63,987 nt of DNA from Chlorobiaceae bacterium (GTDB lineage Bacteria > Bacteroidota > Ignavibacteria > UBA10030 > SZUA-254): positions 1 through 63,987 of the forward strand of contig PNNN01000058.1 in the NCBI GenBank assembly GCA_013824245.1, in the 5' to 3' direction. A program made the position numbers and the translations under genes. The notes beneath the pieces are model-generated. The model saw only the letters and a program-made list of their open reading frames with translations, ran no database searches and was not told the origin of the DNA. Positions within the stretch are counted from its first letter, which is position 1; every line of letters begins with the position of its first letter. This document shows, in pieces, positions 49,708 to 57,917 of this stretch.

Positions 49708-50526
49708 TTAGAAGAAACCTTCGGCACGGCGAACTCTTCCTAACTTCTGTCCTAAAAATCTTTCACCGATTTCGGTGAACTTATGCGGTATGTCGCTCAC
49801 GAAAAACTGCACATTTGCCTTTAGCGTGCTGGGATTGCGTAATTTATTTTCGTCTAATATTTTTTCAACATCGAACGCAGTTGCTTCGCCCGAATCGATC
49901 AAAGTTATTTTATCATCGAATACTTTGCTAATCACTTTTTCCAATATCGGGTAATGCGTACAACCGAGAACGAGTGTATCAATTTTTTGCAATCGAAGCG
50001 GGAACAAATATTCTTTCGCAATAATTTCGGTTGCAGGATGATCGATCCAACCTTCTTCGGCAAGCGGAACAAACAACGGGCACGCCTGCCCAACAACAGT
50101 TACCGAGGAATCAAACTGACGGATCGCGATTGTATAGGCGTTGCTGGCGATGGTGCCGACCGTTCCAATAACACCGACACGTTTCTTATTCGATCTCTCT
50201 ACAGCCGCTTTCGCACCGGGAACGATAACACCCACAACCGGAACGCGAGCATGTTTCTGGACAACCTCCAATGCGACGGATGAAACGGTATTACATGCAA
50301 CTACAATCATCTTCACATTATGTGTCATTAAGAAATCTGTGTCCTGAGCGGCGTATTCTTTCACAACCTGCGGAGATTTAGGTCCGTACGGCACACGCGC
50401 CGTATCGCCGAAGTAAACAATATTCTCGTGAGGTAATTGCCTCATCAGCGAACGAACCACAGTTAGACCGCCGATTCCAGAATCGAATACGCCTATTGGT
50501 TTAGATTGGTTTCCTTTTGTGATCAT
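49708..50526 (-). CDS. murI: Glutamate racemase
   Basis: The 272-residue enzyme (from the chosen start) makes D-glutamate for peptidoglycan. The N-terminal motif is PIGVFDSGIGGLTV, and the two catalytic Cys are in VVACNTVSS and LVLGCTHYP. I chose the ATG at 50526 because racemases normally begin a few residues before IGVFDSG; an in-frame start at 50616 would add 30 residues with no family match. Confidence 0.92.
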   Translation of the reverse strand: MITKGNQSKPIGVFDSGIGGLTVVRSLMRQLPHENIVYFGDTARVPYGPKSPQVVKEYAAQDTDFLMTHNVKMIVVACNTVSSVALEVVQKHARVPVVGVIVPGAKAAVERSNKKRVGVIGTVGTIASNAYTIAIRQFDSSVTVVGQACPLFVPLAEEGWIDHPATEIIAKEYLFPLRLQKIDTLVLGCTHYPILEKVISKVFDDKITLIDSGEATAFDVEKILDENKLRNPSTLKANVQFFVSDIPHKFTEIGERFLGQKLGRVRRAEGFF

Positions 50527-50726
50527 ATTATTGAAAATATATGAAATGAAGTGTGGATTAACAAACTTTCGCTTTAAACATTTTACTATTTCTAATCGGT
50601 TATATTTGAGTTTCATTGAAACTTTTTATATCTTTCTTTTCACAATTTCACCCCTTCATTCTGGGGATTGTGTTACCACGATAATTATATCATAAAATCA
50701 CCATTAATTTAAATGGAGTTAAAGTT

Positions 50727-51725
50727 ATGAAATCATTTCTGCTCATTACAGTTGCATTTCTCTTCCTTTTTACGAGTTGCGGTAAGAAAGCCGAACCGGT
50801 TAAAGTTGGAGAATTGAACGAATATAAAGACCCTGCTTTCGGTTTCAAGATAAAGTATCTGAAAGAATGGAAAAATTTTGGCGAAGCCGGAAAAGCAATT
50901 TTTACCAAGACTCAAGAGGTTGTTAATAAATTCCTCGATCCCCGAACCGGTGAAGAGGGCGCTCAAATAACTGTTCAGGTTATTAAATATGCCGGCTCAA
51001 CTGCCGAGGATGTAATTCAACTAGGGAAAGAAGAGTTGACGCAAACATGGCAGAACATTCAGATCGCTCCCGATGAAAAAATAAATGTTGCCGGTAAAGA
51101 AGCTGTAAAAATTGCATACGGAATTCCGGTTACTTCAAAAAAACAAATATCCGGTTACGATATTTATGTTGCAGGCGATACCGCAATGTACAAATTGATA
51201 TGTTTAGGTTACGGCGATCAATATGAAGCACATGCCGAAGTTTTTTCTACCATGATTAATTCCTTCGAACTGCCTATTATAGTCGCAAAGAAATCGGATC
51301 AATGGTCACCGTCGGGAAATATGGAAACATATAAATCCGACTTCTTCACAATACTTTATCCTGATAATCTTGAATTCAATACTGTAAAGAAAGCGGCAAA
51401 GGATGATTTTGCTATGGAGATGCGCGCTGACCGGCTCGATTGTACAATCCGCATAGATGTTTTCGGCGCACAAAAGCTTACTGTTGATAAAGTTTGGGAA
51501 CAAAATAAGGGCAGGTATACTTCAAAAGCAATCGGAAAAATTCAGATTGACGGTCAGGATACATACTGGGCAGATTACTCTCCACGAAAAGAAATCAGCA
51601 GCCGGGTTTATTTTGTTGTGAAGAATGATAAGGTGATCCGAACTACAATCAATTATTTTTCAGCACAGAAAGATGTTTACTTCCCCACATTCGAGAATAT
51701 GGTGAAGTCTTTAAAACTTAAATAA
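50727..51725 (+). CDS. Lipoprotein with two PsbP-like halves
   Basis: The 332-residue protein has a lipoprotein signal (hydrophobic residues 4-14, lipobox FTSC with Cys18). Two similar halves follow, each beginning with a segment like FGFKIKYLKEWKNFG or FFTILYPDNLEF, as in PsbP/MOG1-like domains. It is probably anchored in the periplasm or outer membrane. Ribosome site GGAGT lies before the ATG. A YbjQ-family gene follows 12 bp downstream. Function unknown. Confidence 0.78.
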   Translation: MKSFLLITVAFLFLFTSCGKKAEPVKVGELNEYKDPAFGFKIKYLKEWKNFGEAGKAIFTKTQEVVNKFLDPRTGEEGAQITVQVIKYAGSTAEDVIQLGKEELTQTWQNIQIAPDEKINVAGKEAVKIAYGIPVTSKKQISGYDIYVAGDTAMYKLICLGYGDQYEAHAEVFSTMINSFELPIIVAKKSDQWSPSGNMETYKSDFFTILYPDNLEFNTVKKAAKDDFAMEMRADRLDCTIRIDVFGAQKLTVDKVWEQNKGRYTSKAIGKIQIDGQDTYWADYSPRKEISSRVYFVVKNDKVIRTTINYFSAQKDVYFPTFENMVKSLKLK

Positions 51726-51737
51726 GGAATCATATAT

Positions 51738-52067
51738 ATGGATCATGCGCTTATTACAACAGCGTTCCAATTAGACGGCTACCGTTTTGTTAAGCAGTTG
51801 GGATTGGTGCGCGGTATAACAGTGAGATCGAGGTCTTTGATCGGTAACATTGGCGCCGGAATTCAAATATTATTCGGCGGCAATATTTCATTGTATCAGG
51901 AATTATGTGAGAAAGCCCGTGAGGAAGCATACGAAATTATGATGCTTCATGCCGACCAGATGGGCGCGAATGCAATCATCGGTATGAGATACGATGCAAA
52001 CGAAGTAGCCGCAGGCGTTACCGAAGTTCTTGCATACGGAACTGCCGTTGTTGTAGAGAAGGTGTGA
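51738..52067 (+). CDS. YbjQ/UPF0145 family protein
   Basis: The 109-residue protein matches the YbjQ family: GYRFVKQLGLVRGITVRSRS, GGNISLYQELCEKAREEAYEIMMLHADQMGANAIIGMRYD and EVLAYGTAVVVE. Members form pentamers and have been suggested to bind metals. It lies in a + strand run with the lipoprotein and the oxidoreductase genes. Confidence 0.9.
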   Translation: MDHALITTAFQLDGYRFVKQLGLVRGITVRSRSLIGNIGAGIQILFGGNISLYQELCEKAREEAYEIMMLHADQMGANAIIGMRYDANEVAAGVTEVLAYGTAVVVEKV

Positions 52068-52101
52068 TAATTATAAATTTATAATTTAACGAGAATAGAA
52101 A

Positions 52102-53808
52102 ATGGATATAAAAAACAAAACCGTATTAGTGCTTGGCGGCGCAGGGCTAGTGGGCATGGCGATTTGCAGAAAATTAGTTGAACATAATCCCAAACGGATT
52201 ATTGTTACATCTATATTGCAGCACGAAGCCGAAGAAGCGGTTGCCACACTTCAGAAAGAATTTTCTAAACTTCCGAAGAAATATTTTCAACCTTGGTGGG
52301 GAAATATTTTCGTCAGACATTCACTGAAAGATACAAACCGCGAAGATATCATCAACGATCCGAAAACAAGGAATCAACTGATTGATGATATTCTAAGTGA
52401 GCTAACTGAAGATGTTTTAAAAAGATCGACAATAAATACGCTTTTAAAATCATCTAAACCGGATATCATTATCGATTGCATTAACTCTGCAACAGCAATT
52501 GCTTATCAGGATATTTTTACGGGAGCACGAAAAGTCATTCAGCAGTTAAAATCTGCTAAGGCAAAAAATACAACAGCAGACCTGATAGAAACAACCGAAC
52601 GCCTGCTTGCCACACTTTATATTCCACAGCTTATCCGCCACATCCAGCTCTTATACCGTTCTATGCACGATTTCGGAACAATCATCTATTTAAAGATTGG
52701 GACAAGCGGAACAGGCGGTATGGGATTGAACATACCATATACACACAGCGAAGAACGTCCGTCAAGCGTTCTTCTCAGCAAATCATCTGTTGCCGGCGCA
52801 CACACACTTCTGCTCTTCCTTATGGGCAGAACCCCCGATGCGCCGATAACAAAAGAGATAAAGCCAACAGCGGCAATAGCATGGAAACGGGTTGGATATG
52901 GCGAGATAAAAAAACGCGGCAAACCGATTGAGTTAGTAGATTGCCCTCCCGATGGTATAAAATTGAGCGGCAAACTTCAGATCGCGATGAAGAACGCCGC
53001 AACTCCAACAGGCAAAACGCTGAAATCTGTTTTCATCGACACAGGCGAAAACGGATTATTTTCGCGCGGCGAATTTGAAGCTATTACAACTCCGGGACAA
53101 ATGGAATTTGTTACTCCAGAAGAGATTGCTGAAGATACAATTTATGAAATCAAAGGCGGAAATACGGGACACGATATAATTAACGCACTCGATAACGCAA
53201 CTCTTGGACCTACATATCGCGCCGGTTATCTTTTCCACAACGCAAAGAATCAAATCAAAGAATTGGAAAAGAAACACAAAGTGGATAGCGTAGCATTCGA
53301 GATGTTAGGTCCACCCCGTTTATCAAAATTACTGTACGAAGGATATCTTTTAAAGCTCGCTTGCACAAATGTTAGAACGGTTTTAAAAACTAATCCGGCA
53401 GAACTTTCAAAAAAGATAAAGAAGATAATAGAAACCAACGGCACGCTTCGGTCACAGATAATTTCGATTGGGATACCGATATTGATGCCCGATGGAAAAT
53501 CTTTACTGCGCGGGAATCAGATTAAAATCCCGCCGTTCACAGGCGAGAACGAACTTCCAATTACACCAAAGAGCGTAAATCTTTGGGCGCACGATGGCTG
53601 GGTAGATTTGCGTGTTGAGAATATGAAGCGGTGGAAATCGCGTTTCGAAGATATTTTGAAGCGAGTGAAAGATATACCCGAAACAGATTCAAGTTCACGC
53701 TTCCTTAACACCAAGAAGTATTGGGATAATTTTGAAGAAATAGATCCCGGGAAACTTGCCGGATGGATATTCAGTTATGAAGAAAAAGGAATGCGGATGA
53801 AAGCATAA
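52102..53808 (+). CDS. Rossmann-fold NAD(P)-binding protein of unknown function
   Basis: The 568-residue protein has an N-terminal nucleotide-binding motif VLVLGGAGLVGMAI (residues 9-22) like extended SDR proteins, then a large region with IIIDCINSATAIAYQDIF and a conserved-looking GTSGTGGMGLNIPYTHSEERPS. I see no YxxxK pair in the expected place, so catalysis is uncertain. It is the last gene before a strong terminator and the integron region. Confidence 0.7.
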   Translation: MDIKNKTVLVLGGAGLVGMAICRKLVEHNPKRIIVTSILQHEAEEAVATLQKEFSKLPKKYFQPWWGNIFVRHSLKDTNREDIINDPKTRNQLIDDILSELTEDVLKRSTINTLLKSSKPDIIIDCINSATAIAYQDIFTGARKVIQQLKSAKAKNTTADLIETTERLLATLYIPQLIRHIQLLYRSMHDFGTIIYLKIGTSGTGGMGLNIPYTHSEERPSSVLLSKSSVAGAHTLLLFLMGRTPDAPITKEIKPTAAIAWKRVGYGEIKKRGKPIELVDCPPDGIKLSGKLQIAMKNAATPTGKTLKSVFIDTGENGLFSRGEFEAITTPGQMEFVTPEEIAEDTIYEIKGGNTGHDIINALDNATLGPTYRAGYLFHNAKNQIKELEKKHKVDSVAFEMLGPPRLSKLLYEGYLLKLACTNVRTVLKTNPAELSKKIKKIIETNGTLRSQIISIGIPILMPDGKSLLRGNQIKIPPFTGENELPITPKSVNLWAHDGWVDLRVENMKRWKSRFEDILKRVKDIPETDSSSRFLNTKKYWDNFEEIDPGKLAGWIFSYEEKGMRMKA

Positions 53809-53841
53809 CCGTGATTTTCATGATTGAAGGATTACCATGAT

Positions 53842-53875
53842 AAAAAAGCCCCGAAAATTTTCGGGGCTTTTTTTT
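53842..53875 (+). terminator. Rho-independent terminator
   Basis: A GC-rich stem GCCCCGAAAA / TTTTCGGGGC is flanked by six A and eight T, about 35 bp after the oxidoreductase stop. The A and T tracts make it able to work in both directions. It marks the boundary between the core genome and the integron region. Confidence 0.92.
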
Positions 53876-53893
53876 GTTTGTGCAAATTTTTGC

Positions 53894-54165
53894 CCCAGAC
53901 CCAGGAGGGGGTTTTAACCAAAAGCTAATGCGCCTCTGGTGCACACACTCCCGACCTAATTGAAAAACATGTTGCTTATTCGGTCGGGACTGACTAAAAC
54001 GTTCTCTCGATATATTCCGTCTCGACATTCGTCGTGACGGGACACTCGAGAACCTGCATGTGTAGCTGGTTTTCACGCCTGCACGCCGATGCTCGAAAAG
54101 CTTAGGTGTGCCTGCCGCAAGCATGGCGGGCAGGCGAGAAAACAAACTTATTAGTCAGCCCCTCC
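53894..54165. repeat. Highly structured intergenic element with nested inverted repeats
   Basis: An outer stem CTGACTAA (53990-53997) / TTAGTCAG (54151-54158) encloses at least three further hairpins: GTTCTC...GAGAAC with inner CCGTC...GACGG, and a GCCTGCC...GGCGGGCAGGC arm near 54111-54136. A separate stem CCCGACC/GGTCGGG precedes it (53951-53988). No coding frame looks real here. It could be a structured RNA, a mobile-element remnant or a recombination site. Confidence 0.55.
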
Positions 54166-54291
54166 CAACATGAAAGGATAACTTCTGAAATGCCTGCGAA
54201 TAATACAGTAATAACAAATATTCGGTGATATTACTCCAATTTGTGATTTTTAAAAAAAATGAAAATGTCAAGTAGAAAGATGATTTTTTTC

Positions 54292-54320
54292 TTGACAATG
54301 AACGGGATGTTTCATAATTT
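54292..54320 (+). promoter_or_regulatory. Promoter of the recombinase gene
   Basis: TTGACA (54292-54297) and TAATTT (54315-54320) are 17 bp apart, about 118 bp upstream of the recombinase ATG. This is the same hexamer pair and spacing as at 15526-15554. The leader between promoter and gene has no strong ribosome site. Confidence 0.65.
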
Positions 54321-54438
54321 AAACATCAAGAAGATATGGGTTGATAAAAAGAGAGAACTCACGCGTAGTGGAAGTTGATATTGGGATAATTAGAGTGCGT
54401 GGGTATGATGATGAGCTTGCGAATACGAATTTACAGAG

Positions 54439-55380
54439 ATGTTAGAAGTTAAATCTATAAAAATTATTAATCCTGTCCCGAAATTTTTCGAGACGGTTCG
54501 CCATGAGATGCGGCTAAGAAACTACTCGAACAAAACGATAAAAGCATACATCAGTTGTTTGCGTTCTTTTGTAAAATATTTTTCACCGAAGCATCCACGG
54601 AATCTAACTGAAGATGATATTAAAAAATATCTTCTGCATTTATTGATGGTTGAGAAAAGGTCAGCGAGTTCTGTAAATCAAGTATTTAACGCGCTCAGGT
54701 TTTTGTATGTAGAATTATACAAGATGTCGTACATCATCGGTAAACTTCCGCGACCGATGAAAGAGAAAAAATTACCCGATGTTTTAAACGAGGGCGAAGT
54801 GCTGAGAATATTCGGAATTGTGACGAATCTGAAACACCGGACGATGTTGATGCTTGCATATGCAAGCGGATTGCGGGTTAGCGAATTGGTACGATTGCGA
54901 ATAGAAGATATCGACGGTCAGCGGAACCTCATTCATATTCGTGATGCAAAAGGAAAGAAGGATCGTTATACTGTATTCCCACAATCATTGCGTGCACAAC
55001 TTATAACATACTGGAAAACGTATAAACTCGGTACACGCGGATGGTTGTTCCCCGGAGAAAAACTGGATAAGCACTTAGCTGTGCGTAGCATTCAGTCGGT
55101 ATTGACGCGAGCGATCCGGGCAAGCGGTATTACGAAGCCGGTTTCGATGCATTCGTTACGGCATTCGTTTGCCACGCATCTGCTTGAGCACGGAACAGAT
55201 TTGAGATATATACAAGCATTACTTGGACACCAGAGTGTGCGGACGACGGAAGTGTATACACACATAAGCGCCAAAGGGCTTGGACAGTTACGAAGCCCAC
55301 TTGATTTTCTGAAGATGAAAGACGAACATATTTTACCAGGCAAAACTCAGAAACTGCTTAAATCTGGTAATAAACAATGA
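54439..55380 (+). CDS. Tyrosine recombinase, IntI-like but lacking the IntI-specific insertion
   Basis: The 313-residue recombinase has an N-terminal SAM-like core-binding domain (residues about 15-95, RLRNYSNKTIKAYISCLRSF) and a catalytic domain with Arg146, Lys171, His238, Arg241, His264 and the nucleophile Tyr273. Several features recall integron integrases: the RLRNYS start, RHSFATHLLE and the ending LGQLRSPLDF. The extra helix that IntI proteins carry between patches II and III is absent: PQSLRAQLITYWKTYKLGTR runs directly to GWLFPGEK and then MHSLRH. It is co-directional with the array, which begins 41 bp after its stop. It may be the array's integrase or a Xer/phage-type enzyme that only neighbours it. 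Confidence 0.88.
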   Translation: MLEVKSIKIINPVPKFFETVRHEMRLRNYSNKTIKAYISCLRSFVKYFSPKHPRNLTEDDIKKYLLHLLMVEKRSASSVNQVFNALRFLYVELYKMSYIIGKLPRPMKEKKLPDVLNEGEVLRIFGIVTNLKHRTMLMLAYASGLRVSELVRLRIEDIDGQRNLIHIRDAKGKKDRYTVFPQSLRAQLITYWKTYKLGTRGWLFPGEKLDKHLAVRSIQSVLTRAIRASGITKPVSMHSLRHSFATHLLEHGTDLRYIQALLGHQSVRTTEVYTHISAKGLGQLRSPLDFLKMKDEHILPGKTQKLLKSGNKQ

Positions 55381-55397
55381 AACTAAAAAAAATAAAA

Positions 55398-55428
55398 ACG
55401 CAATATTGCGTAATTCCCGATGTTAGTT
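55398..55428 (+). other. Candidate attI site
   Basis: The 41 bp between the recombinase stop and the first cassette core (GTTAGTT at 55422-55428) contain a perfect 14-bp palindrome ACGCAATATTGCGT at 55398-55411. A site at this place must serve as attachment point for the first cassette if the array is active. No second core-type site is obvious. Confidence 0.5.
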
Positions 55429-55456
55429 GCCATTGCCCATAATAGAGCGAAGAAAG

Positions 55457-55966
55457 ATGAACGAATTGAACATTGGAACATCGGGAGTCATTCGGCCAAT
55501 CAATGGTGAATCGAAGTTTTCGTTTTCACTCAAGAACCTTCGGTTGATAACTCTTCAAGATTGGCCACCATATGATCCAACTCCAGTAGGTTGGTATCAA
55601 GCGGAAAAGGAAATGAATAAACACTGGGATTTATTGTCATCGATTCCTATATGGTGCCCTTATCCGGTTCAGGCTTACTGTGTCGGTGCTGCCCAAGCTC
55701 CAAGCCTCGTTGATGCGCTCTCACGCAGTGGTGGAGTCATCAGTTCATTATTGCAAGACAGCATTGATGAATACCTTAAGGTTCACGTTCGATATTTTCT
55801 GTTTCCACTCGCTGAACCCATGTATCAAGACCAGGCGGTCGGTCAACTCATCTGTGAAACACTCCCCGATTCTGAACGTGGCGAGGTCAGAGCATGGGTG
55901 GATGCTCTGCACCCCAACGAGCTCTCGGAAACCAATCGGCGTGATATCAAGAATGCTCTAGTTTAG
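55457..55966 (+). CDS. Cassette 1 ORF 1, unknown protein
   Basis: The 169-residue protein begins MNELNIGTSGVIRPING and is preceded by GCGAAGAAAG. An in-frame TTG start at 55427 is less likely because it would lie inside the cassette core. It is acidic with many Trp and Pro in the N-terminal half (LQDWPPYDPTPVGWYQAEKE) and a helical C-terminal half. No motif is recognised. Confidence 0.7.
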   Translation: MNELNIGTSGVIRPINGESKFSFSLKNLRLITLQDWPPYDPTPVGWYQAEKEMNKHWDLLSSIPIWCPYPVQAYCVGAAQAPSLVDALSRSGGVISSLLQDSIDEYLKVHVRYFLFPLAEPMYQDQAVGQLICETLPDSERGEVRAWVDALHPNELSETNRRDIKNALV

Positions 55967-56025
55967 AATATGCAATCAAAGTTAAACTCATTCAAAAACA
56001 AATCTCACTGAGAAAGGATTCAGTC

Positions 56026-56235
56026 ATGTCGAATCAAGAGACCACAATGTTGTACTGCAAGGCGCCAGGATGCAGCCAGAAAAGAGCTGAAGGTGATACC
56101 AGTTGGGGTCCGACACTGATGTACAGATGCACTAATTGCGGCGACACGTATTGCAGCGACCATGCCGCACACGGTCGACGGAATTTCCCGTGTCCATCTT
56201 GCGGTCAACCTGCTCTAAGAGATATCAACAAGTAA
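56026..56235 (+). CDS. Cassette 1 ORF 2, zinc-binding small protein
   Basis: The 69-residue protein has cysteine pairs CKAPGC, CTNC and CPSC, plus C and H residues in TYCSDHAAHG, enough for two zinc knuckles like those of AN1-type or B-box fingers. It may bind protein or nucleic acid. Ribosome site AGAAAGGA lies before the ATG. It is followed 18 bp later by another Cys-rich gene. Confidence 0.7.
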   Translation: MSNQETTMLYCKAPGCSQKRAEGDTSWGPTLMYRCTNCGDTYCSDHAAHGRRNFPCPSCGQPALRDINK

Positions 56236-56253
56236 ATCGAAAGGAGACTTTTA

Positions 56254-56508
56254 ATGCCAAACCACAAATCCGAAGGACAATGCCCATCGTGCGGGAAGAC
56301 CATCATTCTTGGTACCTGCACGCATATGAAGAAAAGTCTTTTCGGCGGCGAAAAGCCATGCGGTTCCAAGGGGTTCGAATGGAAAGAAAGCAATTTGGTC
56401 TGCGTTGGCTGCAACACGATTTTTTCTAAAGTGAATTGTCCTGAATGTAAGAATGATGTTTCGGTTAAGATTTTCGAGCCGAAAAGATTCAGGGACGTTT
56501 TCAAATAA
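56254..56508 (+). CDS. Cassette 1 ORF 3, double zinc-ribbon protein
   Basis: The 84-residue protein has three CxxC pairs: CPSCGKT at the start, CVGC in the middle and CPEC near the end, typical of paired zinc ribbons. Ribosome site AAAGGAGA lies upstream. The middle part contains FGGEKPCGSKGFEWK. Function unknown; it probably forms a set with the flanking Cys-rich proteins. Confidence 0.7.
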   Translation: MPNHKSEGQCPSCGKTIILGTCTHMKKSLFGGEKPCGSKGFEWKESNLVCVGCNTIFSKVNCPECKNDVSVKIFEPKRFRDVFK

Positions 56509-56531
56509 TAACACGGTGAAAGGAACGAAAT

Positions 56532-56681
56532 ATGTCGAAGAAAGTCTGTCCAGTGTGTGATGGCACTGGAAAGTGTCCAACGTGTCACGGGCACGGCGGC
56601 GGGTTCAGTTACGTTTGCAAAACCTGTCATGACACAAAGAAATGCCCTCGATGCAAAGGCGAAGGCGTTGTTCACAATTAG
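56532..56681 (+). CDS. Cassette 1 ORF 4, DnaJ-type CxxCxGxG zinc finger protein (49 aa)
   Basis: This short frame, ATG at 56532 and TAG at 56679-56681, encodes 49 residues starting MSKKVCPVCDGTG. Four CxxC pairs (CPVC, CPTC, CKTC, CPRC) occur, three of them followed by G or H spacings as in the DnaJ central zinc domain (CDGTGKC, CHGHGGG, CKGEGVV). AAAGGAACGAAAT precedes the ATG. It ends 13 bp before the start of the attC1 arm. The three Cys-rich genes in one cassette suggest a shared function. Confidence 0.65.
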   Translation: MSKKVCPVCDGTGKCPTCHGHGGGFSYVCKTCHDTKKCPRCKGEGVVHN

Positions 56682-56696
56682 GATTTGGGCAACGGC

Positions 56697-56829
56697 AACT
56701 AACACCGACAAAGCACGACGTTCGCTCTATCATAATGTATTATTGTGCTCACTCAATTGTTTTTGGCACGAATGAATTGGTCGTTTGATAGTGCCAAAAA
56801 CAAATGCGTGCTTTGCGGAAACGTTAACT
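56697..56829 (+). repeat. attC1
   Basis: Core boxes AACTAAC (56697-56703) and GTTAACT (56823-56829) flank L boxes CAAAGCACG / CGTGCTTTG; an extra A interrupts the left L arm (CCGACAAAG against CTTTGCGG). The centre holds a perfect 13-bp inner hairpin TTGTTTTTGGCAC / GTGCCAAAAACAA (56757-56769, 56791-56803). Confidence 0.88.
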
Positions 56830-57910
56830 GCAATTGCCCATTTATGATCAGAGAATACTTTGCCTAGGACTGAACTACTGTGATATATTGTTGTTTCATT
56901 TTGTACTTTTTATTCACTATCTATCTTCGATATTATTGTATGTAAAATTTTAACGACCGTCAAAGAATTGGATCACAGTATGAATTATGCGTACACCTTT
57001 AATTTTAATAAACTTAAATAAACGAAATGCTTTTAAAAATTCATTAACTAAACAAATATACAAGAAAGGAAAAACAATGATCAGAATAAGTACAATTTGT
57101 TTTATCGCCCTCATGCTCCTTATAGTTGTAGGGGATTTATTATCACAGTACAATATCACCACAGGAGGAACGATAGGTGGGGCCGGTGTAATAGTGGGAA
57201 TCGGAAATATGGACAGTGATACTGATTCAGAAATAATAGTTGTTGAATGGTCAACTGACTATTACGTTTATGTCTTTTCTGGTGCAACAGGAATACTCAA
57301 ATACAAATCCCCCGCTTTTAATGGCATATATTTATCAACCGTATATTTTTCTAGCTCTACCGGTTACTCACAAAGCGCAAATATGCCTAGTAGTCTCCAA
57401 GACGTTGACAACGATGGTAAGTCTGAATTCTGTTTTGTTGGCAAATATTCTGGTGAAAGTTCTAAATTGTACATACTACAAAGCTCCGATGGGACATCTG
57501 TTTATGAAACAAAACAATTCCCTATACAGTCACAAGTATCCCAGAATTATCCAAATCCTTTCAATCCTTCCACAACAATCGAATACTCTACACCAATTAA
57601 GACCGAAGTACAAGTAAATATATTCAATGAAATAGGGCAATTAGTACGTAACCTGTACAACGGAGTAGTTGAATCAGGGAATTATAGTTTGAGTTGGGAT
57701 GGAAAAGATAATAATGGTCTCTCTCTCAGTAGCGGTATTTATTTCTATCAAGTGACAGTTGGTGAAGATGCACAGACAAAAAAAATGATCTTACTAAAAT
57801 AAGCGGGCAACTGCAGTTAACAAGGCAAAAAACGTAAAATGAAAAAATATTTCGCTCACGATAAATTTGTTTATAAGAGTTCACTCCATATTTTCGTTTT
57901 TTGCCAAAAC
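56823..57910 (+). mobile_element. Cassette 2 (secreted type IX sorted protein)
   Basis: It starts GTTAACTGCAATTGCCC; the end (57805-57821) is its inverted complement over 17 positions with one mismatch at position 11. The 250 bp between the start core and the gene hold no other frame. It ends in attC2. Confidence 0.85.
57077..57802 (+). CDS. Secreted protein with type IX sorting domain (cassette 2)
   Basis: The 241-residue protein has a signal peptide (residues about 2-22, ending LLSQ). The N-terminal body contains NMDSDTDSEIIVVEW and QDVDNDGKSEFCFVG, which resemble FG-GAP/VCBS calcium-binding repeats. The C-terminal sorting domain reads SQNYPNPFNPSTTIEYSTP ... NEIGQLVRNL ... GKDNNG ... KKMILLK. 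Start chosen at 57077 because AAAGGAAAAACA precedes it; a longer frame from 56987 lacks a ribosome site. A cassette encoding a type IX cargo only makes sense in a host with that secretion system. Confidence 0.8.
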   Translation: MIRISTICFIALMLLIVVGDLLSQYNITTGGTIGGAGVIVGIGNMDSDTDSEIIVVEWSTDYYVYVFSGATGILKYKSPAFNGIYLSTVYFSSSTGYSQSANMPSSLQDVDNDGKSEFCFVGKYSGESSKLYILQSSDGTSVYETKQFPIQSQVSQNYPNPFNPSTTIEYSTPIKTEVQVNIFNEIGQLVRNLYNGVVESGNYSLSWDGKDNNGLSLSSGIYFYQVTVGEDAQTKKMILLK

Positions 57911-57917
57911 GTTAGCC
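57815..57917 (+). repeat. attC2
   Basis: Core boxes AGTTAAC (57815-57821) and GTTAGCC (57911-57917) flank L boxes GGCAAAAAACG / CGTTTTTTGCC, perfectly complementary, with asymmetric spacers (2 nt left, 5 nt right). Confidence 0.9.

Larger units (their letters stand above)
55422..56822 (+). mobile_element. Cassette 1 (four small genes, three with zinc knuckles)
   Basis: The cassette starts GTTAGTTGCCATTGCCCA, and its end (56686-56703) is the inverted complement of that start over 18 positions with a single mismatch at position 11. It holds four co-oriented open frames, unusual for a cassette, and ends in attC1. Confidence 0.85.

Noticed and set aside
53771-54145. Minus-strand frame of 124 codons over the terminator and structured element
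   Set aside because: Its translation is only a reading of hairpin DNA; composition is not protein-like and it starts in a palindromic repeat.
53985-54165. Possible tmRNA, suggested by GACTGACTAA
   Set aside because: No T-arm, no CCA end and no tag frame were found nearby.
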